This document shows, in pieces, positions 13,677 to 21,670 of a stretch of DNA of 28,206 nucleotides. The notes below the pieces were generated by a model. It worked only from the letters and a program-made list of their open reading frames with translations. It was not told the origin of the DNA and did no database searches. Location: IMG/VR virus record IMGVR_UViG_3300024518_001972, positions 1 through 28,206 of that record; one strand, given 5' to 3'. How positions within the stretch are numbered: position 1 is the stretch's first letter; each line of letters begins with the position of its first letter. Both the position numbers and the translations under genes were made by a program. This DNA comes from a virus.

Positions 13677-14039
13677 TTATTCCTCGATGTATAAAACGAC
13701 CGTTCCGGTTAATACGTTACCGCCTTGTGCGACGGTGACGGTGATTGCACCGGCAACGAACGGGTGTACGTACTCCGACGACGACGCACCGGCTACATTC
13801 GAACCAAGACCGCGAACGTCGTGCCATGCGTCGGCGGTAACATTCGTTAACACAATCAAGTCGCGATCAATGCCACCCGGCGACGACGTACATGCAATCG
13901 TAATATCGGCCGTCGCCGCAAGGTCGATGTCGTTGACTTCGACGGCAACGAGTCGGCCGAAACCAACGGCGGTTTCTTCGCTGAAATCACCACCGGCATC
14001 TGTGACGACGTTGATTTTGATGTCTCTGAATTTGCTCAT
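13677..14039 (-). CDS. Hypothetical virion-region protein, 120 aa
   Basis: This Val/Thr/Ala-rich beta protein starts MSKFRDIKINVVTDAGGDFS and ends TGTVVLYIEE. It lies between the small 68-aa head gene and the connector, with a 4-base ATGA overlap upstream and direct abutment downstream. There are no Cys, TM segments or known motifs. It may be a head decoration or stabilisation protein, because such beta-sandwich proteins are common here, but that is inference. Confidence 0.65.
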   Translation of the reverse strand: MSKFRDIKINVVTDAGGDFSEETAVGFGRLVAVEVNDIDLAATADITIACTSSPGGIDRDLIVLTNVTADAWHDVRGLGSNVAGASSSEYVHPFVAGAITVTVAQGGNVLTGTVVLYIEE

Positions 14040-14242
14040 TTCTTCGCCTTTGATTTAGCGGGTGTTTTCTTTTTCGCGGGAGCTTTTTTCTTCGGTGCGG
14101 CTTTTTTGCCGACCTGTTTTGCGGCACCGACAGAAATCAAAACGGCCCCGGTGTGTTCACCACATTCCCATTCCTCACCGGTTTCAAAAAAACGCTCGCG
14201 TGTCGGTTTGCCTCGATAATCGCGGATAAATTCTACTTTCAT
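14036..14242 (-). CDS. Small head-region protein with Lys-rich tail
   Basis: This 68-aa protein has MKVEFIRDYRGKPTRERFFE, GEEWECGEHTGAVLISVGAA and then a tail of about 20 residues built of Lys, Ala and Pro (KKAAPKKKAPAKKKTPA). The N-terminal part resembles the small head-tail-region proteins (KV.VL.DY..., G..V......A..LI..G.A) found after capsid genes. The histone-H1-like tail may contact DNA or be a flexible anchor. AAACCAACACGACA precedes the ATG. The terminator hairpin at 14261-14292 lies just upstream. Confidence 0.7.
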   Translation of the reverse strand: MKVEFIRDYRGKPTRERFFETGEEWECGEHTGAVLISVGAAKQVGKKAAPKKKAPAKKKTPAKSKAKK

Positions 14243-14260
14243 TGTCGTGTTGGTTTAACA

Positions 14261-14292
14261 AGAAAACCCGTCCATCTTGTAGGACGGACGGG
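14261..14292 (-). terminator. Strong hairpin terminator after decoration gene
   Basis: On the minus strand CCCGTCC (14292-14286) pairs perfectly with GGACGGG (14273-14267), 12-nt loop, followed by TTTTCTTGTT. It lies between the probable decoration gene and the 68-aa gene. It probably reduces transcription from capsid into connector and tail genes, giving the usual capsid excess. Confidence 0.75.
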
Positions 14293-14309
14293 CTTCCCCT
14301 TCGTGCGTA

Positions 14310-14330
14310 AACGGTTGACCCCAAACCGTT
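14310..14330 (-). promoter_or_regulatory. Second intergenic hairpin
   Basis: AACGGTT-TGGGGTC-AACCGTT is a perfect 7-bp stem with a 7-nt loop on the minus strand, sitting 17 bases before the terminator stem and just after the decoration gene stop. There is no U tract. It may be an mRNA 3'-end stabiliser, or a site for an antitermination or processing factor. Confidence 0.5.
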
Positions 14331-14344
14331 GACGGTCTGCGGGT

Positions 14345-14815
14345 TTATACGCTGACGGCTTGTTCTTTCGAAGCCTCGACGTAAATCACGGTCATTAGTG
14401 TTCGGCCTGCGCTCCCATCTTGGCCGCCCGATGTGACGACGCCGATGATATTATTTGCAGCCGGATAGTAGACGGCGCGATGTCCGGTTGCCGCAACGAG
14501 ATAAACGCCTTGTTTACCACCGAAATTTTCAAAGTTGATTTCTTCGCCGACAACGAGATCCGTCGCTTTTACGTTTACAGCAGCGAAAAATCCGTTCGCA
14601 TCGTCGTCGTCACCGACGATCATCGTCGCCGATGTGCCGTCATCCCACAAAACGGTATTACGAACTTTGATATCGAGAACAAGTGAACCCGCCGGGATAG
14701 CGACCGAACCGGTTATGGTCGTGCCTCCGTCCTCGGTGAATTCTACCGTTTTCGCGCGTACGCCGTGGACACCCGCCGCTGCTTCGCGTTGGATATACGT
14801 TCCACCTTTACCCAT
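14345..14815 (-). CDS. Probable head decoration protein
   Basis: This 156-aa beta-rich protein directly follows the capsid gene, the normal position for decoration or cementing proteins. It starts MGKGGTYIQREAAAGVHGVR, with IPAGSLVLDIKVRNTVLWDD, a DDDDANGFF acidic stretch and AGRTLMTVIYVEAS near the end. Phage beta-sandwich proteins with IPAGA.V....V.....W.DGTSA are often annotated as virion structural. I do not recognise a specific family. Two hairpins follow its stop. Confidence 0.65.
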   Translation of the reverse strand: MGKGGTYIQREAAAGVHGVRAKTVEFTEDGGTTITGSVAIPAGSLVLDIKVRNTVLWDDGTSATMIVGDDDDANGFFAAVNVKATDLVVGEEINFENFGGKQGVYLVAATGHRAVYYPAANNIIGVVTSGGQDGSAGRTLMTVIYVEASKEQAVSV

Positions 14816-14824
14816 GATTGCACC

Positions 14825-17026
14825 CTAAACGGTTACATTGTATGTGATTGCAGATCCTTCGGTGTCTCGTTGAACGAGTCCACAGCGTAAGATATACGTG
14901 AATTCTGTCGCGTCGGCGCGCGGGACGCGCTGAGCCTCGATCGTTCCACGACGACGCCAACCGAACATCCAACGGTCGCCGCGATACGCAAGAATTGCGC
15001 CTTTCGCGTTGTTCGCCGTCGTGTCGAGATCAACCTTACCGGCTGCGTTCGCTTTACGATCGGTCGAGCCACGATGCATGTTGTATGACGTTGCAACGGG
15101 ATATCCGTAAACATTCGTCAGACGGCCGTTTTCAATTGTCGCTTGTCCGTTGACATCGCGCGTTTTGAAAACAGGAAGCTGAACGGCTTTGCGATGCGTT
15201 GCCGGATCGATTACGAACTGAACTTTCGTAATGTCGGCACCTTCTTTTCCTGCATCACCCATAAGCGCGGCCGTTTCCAAAAAATCGTTTTCATCAAGCA
15301 CACCACCGTCGCGAGAATTCGCGGTCGTCGTTACAAGACACGATTTCCGCATTCCGTTGAATGCCATGAAAAATTCCGTTCCTCCCGGCGTTCCGGCAAT
15401 ATCGTTGATATTTGCCGACGCACCGGCGGCGGTGTCGCCGTCCAAGACCATCGAGTCGAGCACTTCGCGCCCTTCCTCGATGAAATCGTCACGCAGAACC
15501 GATACGACCGGAAGAAATGAATCCTCCGACAGTTCGCCCGTGATCGTTGATCCGGCCCCGACTTTCGCGAGCGACAACGAAACCTGACCTGTCGTCATTT
15601 TCGATGTCGTGACGGTGTGTGTCGTATCGCCGGGGTTCGCCGATTGTGCCGACGCCTGTGCGATCGTGTAAAATGTTACCGAACCGGTTTTCTTGCCGAT
15701 CGTCATTGATTCGGCTCCGGCAGGGAATTCAATTTGCTTCAACGTCGGCAATACGAACTGCGAGTCACGAATTTCGTCCCATATTTCTGAGGAATATGCT
15801 ACGCCGATCCATTCGTCACCGCCTGCGGCGAGTGTCGATTGCATCAATTCATTTGCTTTCAACGTCAATCCGTTCAATCGGGCAAACTCAAGAAATTCAT
15901 TTTTTGCGAATTTGTACCGATCGAGTTCACCGTCGGACGCCATCAATCGCGATGCAAGGTGCGCGTAAAGCCCTTGTGACGGTGCGCGGTTTTTCGCCGT
16001 GACACCGAAACCGGCATCGAGGAAATCCGCGCACATCGCGAGTTCACAAATCGAATAGTTATCGTACTTGTGATGCGGAATGCCATGCGTAATGATTGCA
16101 GCAGCATTCGTTGCAAAATTGGAACCGCCACCGGCGTTGACTCCCGCTTTCAGAGCGTCGTCACCCGCAGCCGCTACACGTGCGGCTTCGGCCGCTTCGA
16201 GTGCTTTGACCCGTCCGTTCGACTCGGAAACGACTTCGATCAGCGTGTCTAATTTCGCTGAAAGATCCGTTTCTTTTTTGTCGACGGCTTCTGTGTTTTG
16301 AGCTTCGTTCATCGTTTTTGTTTGATCTTTTTCGGGAGTGCTGATATTGATATTTACATCGATCGCTTTTGCGACTTGTTCGCCGTCGATCTTGACTTCG
16401 GTCTTTTGCGTGTCGCCGATCAGTGATTTGAACGTCGGACGGTTTCTAATTTCTGCGTATGTCGCCAACGCATGAGCGTTTTTGACGGGATCGGCTTCGG
16501 CGCGTGGTTCGGCCGGGTTCGGTGTCAAAGAAATTTCTCCGATGATCCATTGATCCCATTGAAATGATTTGCCCATAAACCGACCCGATGCAAGGTGCGA
16601 AAGCGCACCGGTCGACAGTCCGAGGACGCCGCCATCAAGAAGTTTATAGATCGGGCGAAGCCATTTTTGTGCTTCTTCGGCCTCGTTGCGCGATAAGTAT
16701 TCCTCACGTATTTCGAGTTGCCCTTCCAACCACAAACCTTCTTCGTCGATATTGAGTTTCGCCGTTCCGATTTGCAGGTTTTTCAACGTCCCGTCGAATC
16801 CGTGTTGATAATAAATCGGGTACGTATTCCCTTCGACTTCGCCGTAGTAGGTTTTCGCGTGGAAATAATCCCCGATCAAATCAACATCGCCGGGAGAACC
16901 CCAACGAACGGCGCGACCTGCGAATTTGTTGTTTCCGAGTGCTTTGACCGTGTCGCCTAATTGAACGAGTTGACGCGTGTCGTCGACACCGTATCGTTCG
17001 AGTAGGGCTTTCAGTTCGTCATTCAT
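14825..17026 (-). CDS. Prohead protease-major capsid protein fusion
   Basis: This 733-aa protein joins two normally separate head proteins. Residues of about 30-180 match the HK97-type prohead protease (S78): YYQHGFDGT with His75, GLSTGALSH with Ser138, and IIGEISLTPNPAEPRA as the third core motif. Residues of about 230-300 are an acidic, coiled, scaffold-like linker. Residues of about 300-733 resemble the HK97-fold major capsid (DEWIGVAYSSEIWDEIRDSQ, KQIEFPAGAESMTI, VFKTRDVNGQ, GDRWMFGWRRRGTIEAQRVP). The protease part probably self-releases the capsid protein. The Met at residue 239 (ATG at 16312) is a plausible internal start. It lies after a terminator-like leader (17029-17069). Confidence 0.85.
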   Translation of the reverse strand: MNDELKALLERYGVDDTRQLVQLGDTVKALGNNKFAGRAVRWGSPGDVDLIGDYFHAKTYYGEVEGNTYPIYYQHGFDGTLKNLQIGTAKLNIDEEGLWLEGQLEIREEYLSRNEAEEAQKWLRPIYKLLDGGVLGLSTGALSHLASGRFMGKSFQWDQWIIGEISLTPNPAEPRAEADPVKNAHALATYAEIRNRPTFKSLIGDTQKTEVKIDGEQVAKAIDVNINISTPEKDQTKTMNEAQNTEAVDKKETDLSAKLDTLIEVVSESNGRVKALEAAEAARVAAAGDDALKAGVNAGGGSNFATNAAAIITHGIPHHKYDNYSICELAMCADFLDAGFGVTAKNRAPSQGLYAHLASRLMASDGELDRYKFAKNEFLEFARLNGLTLKANELMQSTLAAGGDEWIGVAYSSEIWDEIRDSQFVLPTLKQIEFPAGAESMTIGKKTGSVTFYTIAQASAQSANPGDTTHTVTTSKMTTGQVSLSLAKVGAGSTITGELSEDSFLPVVSVLRDDFIEEGREVLDSMVLDGDTAAGASANINDIAGTPGGTEFFMAFNGMRKSCLVTTTANSRDGGVLDENDFLETAALMGDAGKEGADITKVQFVIDPATHRKAVQLPVFKTRDVNGQATIENGRLTNVYGYPVATSYNMHRGSTDRKANAAGKVDLDTTANNAKGAILAYRGDRWMFGWRRRGTIEAQRVPRADATEFTYILRCGLVQRDTEGSAITYNVTV

Positions 17027-17028
17027 AT

Positions 17029-17069
17029 AAAAAGAAAAGGCGGCCCGATCCCTTTAAAATCAAGCCGCC
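17029..17069 (-). terminator. Terminator hairpin in capsid leader
   Basis: On the minus strand GGCGGC (17069-17064) pairs with GCCGCC (17044-17039), and TTTTCTTTTT follows directly, ending two bases before the capsid start codon (ATG at 17026). A terminator this close to a start suggests attenuation or antitermination of the capsid gene, or the end of a short leader RNA from the promoter at 17156-17184. Confidence 0.65.
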
Positions 17070-17155
17070 CTCTGATATGAGCGTTCCGCAATGCGAGCTT
17101 TTTTTACAGACGCAATTCCTGATCATCCCACCACGATAGAGAGAATTGCACAGGC

Positions 17156-17184
17156 AATGTACCTATCGGTCGACGTCGTGTCAA
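17156..17184 (-). promoter_or_regulatory. Sigma70-like promoter upstream of capsid gene
   Basis: On the minus strand TTGACA (17184-17179) and TACATT (17161-17156) are separated by exactly 17 bases, in a true intergenic gap. The -35 is a perfect consensus and the -10 matches four of six positions. Transcription would start near 17150 and give a leader of about 120 nt ahead of the capsid gene. It is the only good promoter of this type I found. Confidence 0.6.
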
Positions 17185-17197
17185 TACGTGCCGAGTG

Positions 17198-17392
17198 CTA
17201 TCGGGCACCAACCGAGTGTTGTAGCCGTTTTTGGTCTATTTTCAGCGATTTCCCTTTTCGTTTTATTACGATTTCGTCGCAATGCCCGTTGAACATTCGT
17301 TCGACTGCGCCGAGGACTTCGCCTTTTTGATTGTCCGATAATGACCGCGTTTCGTTTCCGGTCATGTATTCTTCGATTCGAACTTCCGTCAT
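17198..17392 (-). CDS. Hypothetical protein, 64 aa
   Basis: I chose the ATG at 17392 (MTEVRIEEYMTGNETRSLSD), four bases after the MuF gene stop; the ATG at 17419 would overlap that gene by 23 bases. This small charged protein has a basic C-terminus (IVIKRKGKSLKIDQKRLQHS). No motif is recognised. It is the last gene before the intergenic promoter and capsid leader. It may be a head-assembly accessory by location only. Confidence 0.6.
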   Translation of the reverse strand: MTEVRIEEYMTGNETRSLSDNQKGEVLGAVERMFNGHCDEIVIKRKGKSLKIDQKRLQHSVGAR

Positions 17393-17396
17393 TTTG

Positions 17397-18206
17397 TCAA
17401 ATAGTTTCGAGTGCCTCATACGATATACCGCATCGGCAATTATAGATTTCAGCCATATCGACGCCGCGCGAAGTATCTCCCGGCATCATTAGTTGGCCGC
17501 CTTCGAGATCGAACGCTTCGTCCATCAATCGTGGTTGCGAATCCGCAATCGCGTGTGAATCGCGCGTTTTTCCGTCAAGCGTTGCCATCCAAATTTTCAT
17601 GACTTCGCGGTCCATGCCTTGAAATCCTGAATTCATTCCGAGGTTCATTCCGTTGACCGCCGTGTCGGACACGATCCCGATCGTTCGCACCTTTGCATTG
17701 TCGGTCCACCATCGATCGATCAAGGAAAGAATTTCGGCGATCTCCGCGCTTTCGAATGTTTTAAGGACGTCTTGCCGGAAGTATTTCGTTCGTACGTCCG
17801 AAATAATACCACCGACAATGCGGCGCAAATGATTGTCGTACATACTGACGCGGCGAACAACTTCGTTTCGCGAATACGCTTCGATGATTTCGCGCGCCCG
17901 TTCGATTGCGCCCTCGTCGCGGTCTCGTTCTCCGAATTTTTCCTTGGCGGCCGCAATAGAGATTTTGGCGAAGTGTTCGCCGATGTCGAGTGTAGTCGAG
18001 TCAACCGCTTGCTCAAGTGGTTCCGAATGAATCTTGTCGAAGTTTCCGGTTTGCCGTATGTCATCCTTTATCAATTCAATTTGTGTATCGAGCGCGCGAC
18101 GCATCGGTTTTCGATGACGTTTTTCGCGGCGTTCGCGTTCGGCGTCCATCGCCTTTTTTAACGCGCGCCGTTTCTTGCCCTTCGCAAATAGATCAAGCGA
18201 CGCCAT
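17397..18206 (-). CDS. Minor head protein, MuF/SPP1 gp7-like
   Basis: This 269-aa protein starts at the ATG at 18206 (MASLDLFAKGKKRRALKKAM), overlapping the portal end by 14 bases; the longer frame from 18272 adds a shadow of the portal. It has a long helical N-terminal region and the family C-terminal motif MATLDGKTRDSHAIADSQPR followed by FDLEGGQLMMPGDTSRG and YNCRCGISYE. This MuF pattern is found in minor head proteins co-packaged near the portal and acting in DNA entry or capsid assembly. Position after the portal is the family's usual one. Confidence 0.85.
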   Translation of the reverse strand: MASLDLFAKGKKRRALKKAMDAERERREKRHRKPMRRALDTQIELIKDDIRQTGNFDKIHSEPLEQAVDSTTLDIGEHFAKISIAAAKEKFGERDRDEGAIERAREIIEAYSRNEVVRRVSMYDNHLRRIVGGIISDVRTKYFRQDVLKTFESAEIAEILSLIDRWWTDNAKVRTIGIVSDTAVNGMNLGMNSGFQGMDREVMKIWMATLDGKTRDSHAIADSQPRLMDEAFDLEGGQLMMPGDTSRGVDMAEIYNCRCGISYEALETI

Positions 18207-19578
18207 TCGTGATCGGGTAATTGTCGACCCACGGCGGCGAAAATGCTGCCGCCAACGGTTCGCCGTTGTCAAGTCGCGTTTGGATCGTTTTCACAATTCG
18301 ATCGGGAATCCCTTCGGTCGATTGAATGAAATCGCGCCCGTAATCGTACGCGTTTTTCTCCCATGCACGAACGAGTTTCAATGTATCGAATCCAAGTGTT
18401 TTCCCTGTCGACAGCGCGAGCGTTTGTTTTTCGCGAAGCACATCACCACCGGCGATCGGTTCTTTCCCGATGATTTCGCGCCCTTCGTTCGGCGTTAGAA
18501 TTCCTTTTTCGACGACTTCACCGACGGCTTTCGCTTGTTCGAGCTCGGCCGTTTGTAGCGATTCGATCAGCTTGTATTGAAATTCAAAATGCAAACCGAT
18601 TGTCGAAAATAACTGAAACACGAGTTCGGCTGCATGATTCTGACATTGCGGGATCGTCGTTCCGGTCGTCATATTCAATTTGTCCTGCTGAGAAACCGCA
18701 TAATTTGCAGCATCCGACGTCAGGACACTATGCGGAATCCGCAACGAGGCGGCGATTGCCCGTCGTTGTTCAGACTCGATTGCGGCGTCGTGCAAATCCG
18801 CGAGCCCGTTACCGATCATTACGGGGTCAACCTTGTCGGCGCGCATGACGGCATACTTTTTCTTCGATCGTGCGCCTTTGAAATTTTCGTCCATGAACGT
18901 TTTTAAAACCGACCGTTCATTCACCGGCGTTTGTGGACCGACAAGCAGAAGCATGTTTTTTAATAAACCGCCTTTCAAATCGCCCGACAAAAACTCATTG
19001 AGATTGTGGATTATCGTCGCGTTTATCAACGCCGCCTGTGCGTCGGGAACCGTTCCGTGTTGTTCGTCGAACACGTCTAACGGTGCAATGAATACGACGT
19101 CCTCGATCGCGAGCGTGACGTCTTTTCCGTTGACTTTCCGGTTGTAATGAACCAATTGCCCGGTCGTGCGGTGATAAATCGGCGTCACCGACAACGGGTT
19201 CATCCAAATCAGATTCACAACCGACCGGCCGGAACGCTCGATAAACATCGCGGCTTTTCCGGTGAGGCATACAGATGCTTCGATCAAAAAAATCAGGTGC
19301 GACAGCTTCGAAAACCACATGTATTGAGGCGGCAATTCACCGAGGCGCGAATCGTATATCGGCTTTTCCCGCTTCGGTCGTCCTTTGCGCCGGATCACAA
19401 ACGGCACATTCGCGACGTCACCGGCGCGAAATCGTACGGCCGCTCGCATGTATGAAACGGTTTGATACGCTTTTTGAATACTGATTTTGTCCGTGTCAAG
19501 GGCCTTGTTCATCAATTGAACAAGCTCGGTTCCACCGGCCGTTTTCAGCGTATGAATATCGACTATTCTACGATCCAT
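18193..19578 (-). CDS. Portal protein (HK97-like)
   Basis: This 461-aa protein has portal-family features: an N-terminal helical/beta clip region with AYQTVSYMRAAVRFRAGDVA, LIWMNPLSVTPIYH, VHYNRKVNGKDVTLAIEDVV (the L...D......), RRAIAASLRIPHSVLTSDAA and a long helix ending EVVEKGILTPNEGREIIGKE. This GI.T.NE.R..... motif near the C-terminus is typical. It forms the dodecameric DNA channel. It overlaps the large terminase by 16 bases, and its size matches the family. Confidence 0.9.
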   Translation of the reverse strand: MDRRIVDIHTLKTAGGTELVQLMNKALDTDKISIQKAYQTVSYMRAAVRFRAGDVANVPFVIRRKGRPKREKPIYDSRLGELPPQYMWFSKLSHLIFLIEASVCLTGKAAMFIERSGRSVVNLIWMNPLSVTPIYHRTTGQLVHYNRKVNGKDVTLAIEDVVFIAPLDVFDEQHGTVPDAQAALINATIIHNLNEFLSGDLKGGLLKNMLLLVGPQTPVNERSVLKTFMDENFKGARSKKKYAVMRADKVDPVMIGNGLADLHDAAIESEQRRAIAASLRIPHSVLTSDAANYAVSQQDKLNMTTGTTIPQCQNHAAELVFQLFSTIGLHFEFQYKLIESLQTAELEQAKAVGEVVEKGILTPNEGREIIGKEPIAGGDVLREKQTLALSTGKTLGFDTLKLVRAWEKNAYDYGRDFIQSTEGIPDRIVKTIQTRLDNGEPLAAAFSPPWVDNYPITNGVA

Positions 19579-20768
19579 GATTCGCCCCCGCGTTCACCAA
19601 AATGAGAATGTGTTGCATAGCGACCCGCATCGATGGCGTGATCGCGAAATTTTACGGGGTCTTCGAGTACACGATTGTCACGATCGACCTTGAATCTGTA
19701 TGCACGAAGTTCTTTTTGCAGATCCGACGATCGTTTTGTCACGCGCAATTTATATGATTTTACGGACTTTATCCCGTCGCCGACTGATTTATCCGACGGA
19801 CCGGCGTTATACCCGGCGCGTTGAAGGTTTTCAATCGTCTGCACCGACGATGAATCGACATACATCGGGCGGTGTTTTATGATTCCCAACGCATCGAATC
19901 GCGCAATCAAATCGTCATCGGTCAATCGTCGTTCATATAACAGTTGATCCCATACGAGTTCATCTTTGCCGTCGCGCGTTTCGTTGACGACGACCTGAAC
20001 AAGTGCCGTCTGATTCGTGAAACCGATGTCGAGTCCATACACCGGATCGATTGCGTCGTCGGGGAATTCTTCTTCGAACTCCCATAGCGGAAATATTGTC
20101 GCTTGATTGACGCCGCGTTTTCCGAGTCCATAGACTTGCCAATAATCGGGGTCCATGTCCTTTAACGACTCGATTTCGTCGACCAACGATTGCGGCAAAT
20201 ACGGATTGTCGATGTACGTCGAATTGAATATCGTGCAATCGTCGCGCGGTAACACTTTCTCGTATATCCAATGAAACTGATCGGACGGATTGTAATCGAA
20301 AATCAGTTGTTTTCGCGTACGGACGCGCAATTGAAGGAAATCTTCTTCGGTTAATTCGTTCGCCTCGTTTGCGAACAACCGATCGCGGCCACGGCCACGG
20401 ATCTTTTGCGCCTGATCAAGTCCGAGAAACGACACCTTTGTGTCGTAATGCGGAACGACATATTCGTTTTGCGACTTGTTGTGCCAATCGGGATTGTATA
20501 AATCATTCGCGTGTAAGATTTCAAAGAAATCAACCATTGCCGAGCCGCGTAACGACGGCATCGTTTTACGAACGACGTCCATTCGTGCGCCATATTCCGA
20601 CGGCGTGAACAACCGTGTCGCGAACGATTGCATGACCGAATACGTTTTCGATGATCGTGTGCCGCCTTGTAAAACGAGGTAACGCGACGTGCAATTGAGG
20701 GTTTCTTCTAATATCCACGTCCCTTCGATCGGCGATTCAATCGTCGTCGGCGTCGTCGCTATCTGCAT
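19563..20768 (-). CDS. terL: Terminase large subunit
   Basis: This 401-aa protein is the packaging ATPase-nuclease. The ATPase half shows Walker A LQGGTRSSKT (residues 33-42), a Walker B-like segment LFANEANEL (131-139) and the coupling motif FDYNPSD (157-163). The nuclease half shows acidic positions in GLDIGF (Asp247), YVDSSS (Asp305) and FRDHAIDAGRYA (Asp380). This is the PBSX/Terminase_3 style. It overlaps the small subunit by 32 bases and the portal by 16, so the packaging genes are coupled. All key motifs are intact. Confidence 0.95.
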   Translation of the reverse strand: MQIATTPTTIESPIEGTWILEETLNCTSRYLVLQGGTRSSKTYSVMQSFATRLFTPSEYGARMDVVRKTMPSLRGSAMVDFFEILHANDLYNPDWHNKSQNEYVVPHYDTKVSFLGLDQAQKIRGRGRDRLFANEANELTEEDFLQLRVRTRKQLIFDYNPSDQFHWIYEKVLPRDDCTIFNSTYIDNPYLPQSLVDEIESLKDMDPDYWQVYGLGKRGVNQATIFPLWEFEEEFPDDAIDPVYGLDIGFTNQTALVQVVVNETRDGKDELVWDQLLYERRLTDDDLIARFDALGIIKHRPMYVDSSSVQTIENLQRAGYNAGPSDKSVGDGIKSVKSYKLRVTKRSSDLQKELRAYRFKVDRDNRVLEDPVKFRDHAIDAGRYATHSHFGERGGESWIVE

Positions 20769-21135
20769 CCTGCCGTTTGTTTACGATCGTAATTTTAAAC
20801 CCTTCCGGCATCTTGAATCCTGAATGCTCAATTTCCTGCCGGTCGCCATAACCGCGTTTTCGATAACGCGTTCGCAAACCGAACCGCAAAGCGGCGAAAT
20901 AGTCCTTGTGTTTCGGTTTTCGTATCAACGAAATCAATTGACCTTCCCATTCGTCGCCGATCGATTCGTATTGTTCTTCCCATGCGGCCATGACTTCGGG
21001 GTAGCGATCCATGTACGCTTTGACGGTGTTGCGCGAACATCCGACGTGACGCGCGGCGGCGGCGATGACACCGGATGCGGCCTTCAACGCTTCGATCATG
21101 CGATCAGGCGTGTATTTTTCGTAGTTCTCAGGCAT
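20737..21135 (-). CDS. terS: Terminase small subunit
   Basis: This 132-aa protein directly precedes terL. Residues of about 9-48 form a helix-turn-helix of the terminase small-subunit type (MIEALKAASGVIAAAARHVG, then CSRNTVKAYMDRYPEVMAAW), followed by a central helical oligomerisation region and an acidic tail (DADSDDADDD). It recognises the packaging site and regulates the large subunit. It overlaps the GNAT gene by 8 bases. Length is at the short end of normal. Confidence 0.85.
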   Translation of the reverse strand: MPENYEKYTPDRMIEALKAASGVIAAAARHVGCSRNTVKAYMDRYPEVMAAWEEQYESIGDEWEGQLISLIRKPKHKDYFAALRFGLRTRYRKRGYGDRQEIEHSGFKMPEGFKITIVNKRQDADSDDADDD

Positions 21136-21670
21136 ATTCGTCGAGTTCTATTCCCCCAATATAGCGAAACGCAAATACTCGCACGTTTTCCCGAAACGAT
21201 GTTTGACGATTCATGTTGCCGCCGACACGCGTTTTCCCGATCGGACGTTGTTCGTCTTGAAATTGCCAACACGATTGACGTTCCATGGCGCGGAATACCG
21301 GAACGCTCGAGAATTTGGCTCGAACGTCGTACCCTTCGCGCGTCATGTATTCCGACGTCACGTTGATGACGCGGATTCCGAGTCCGAGGCCGACATAATC
21401 AGGATGCACAACCGTTCGATTCGAATGCATTTTTTCGCGCGTGTTGACCTTGTCGCGCCACGGCACGTAATTCGCGAAACATTGAAACCCGATTTGATCG
21501 TCGCCGCAAAACAAACCGAACGTTTCGATGTGCCCACCCGGGAGCCGTTCGCTCAAATAATGATACTTGCTAAAATATCGCCATGTGCTTCGGTCGACAC
21601 GCCGGATGTCGAACTGTAGTTTTTCGCGCCGTTCTTTTTTTTTTGAACGGTGAATGTCTGTTTGTTGCAA
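21128..21670 (-). CDS. GNAT-like acetyltransferase domain protein (frameshift partner)
   Basis: As a separate frame this is 180 aa, but its only upstream start is a TTG at 21670 that lies inside the ATPase gene. Core GNAT features follow: KYHYLSERLPGG, GLFCGDDQIGFQCFANYV (beta hairpin), VHPDYVGLGLGIRVINV (acetyl-CoA motif A, V-x-P-x-x-x-G-x-G-x-G) and a following helix. The first 12 residues are translated from the A10 region. It is in the -1 frame of the ATPase, so the likely product is an ATPase-GNAT fusion of 372 aa. It resembles the GNAT-fold Mom type in general, but substrate is unknown. Confidence 0.75.
   Translation of the reverse strand: MQQTDIHRSKKKERREKLQFDIRRVDRSTWRYFSKYHYLSERLPGGHIETFGLFCGDDQIGFQCFANYVPWRDKVNTREKMHSNRTVVHPDYVGLGLGIRVINVTSEYMTREGYDVRAKFSSVPVFRAMERQSCWQFQDEQRPIGKTRVGGNMNRQTSFRENVRVFAFRYIGGIELDEYA

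Noticed and set aside
13438-14058. A 206-codon plus-strand ORF
   Set aside because: It is antisense across the connector and the 120-aa gene, both of which fit the operon with ATGA/abutting junctions.
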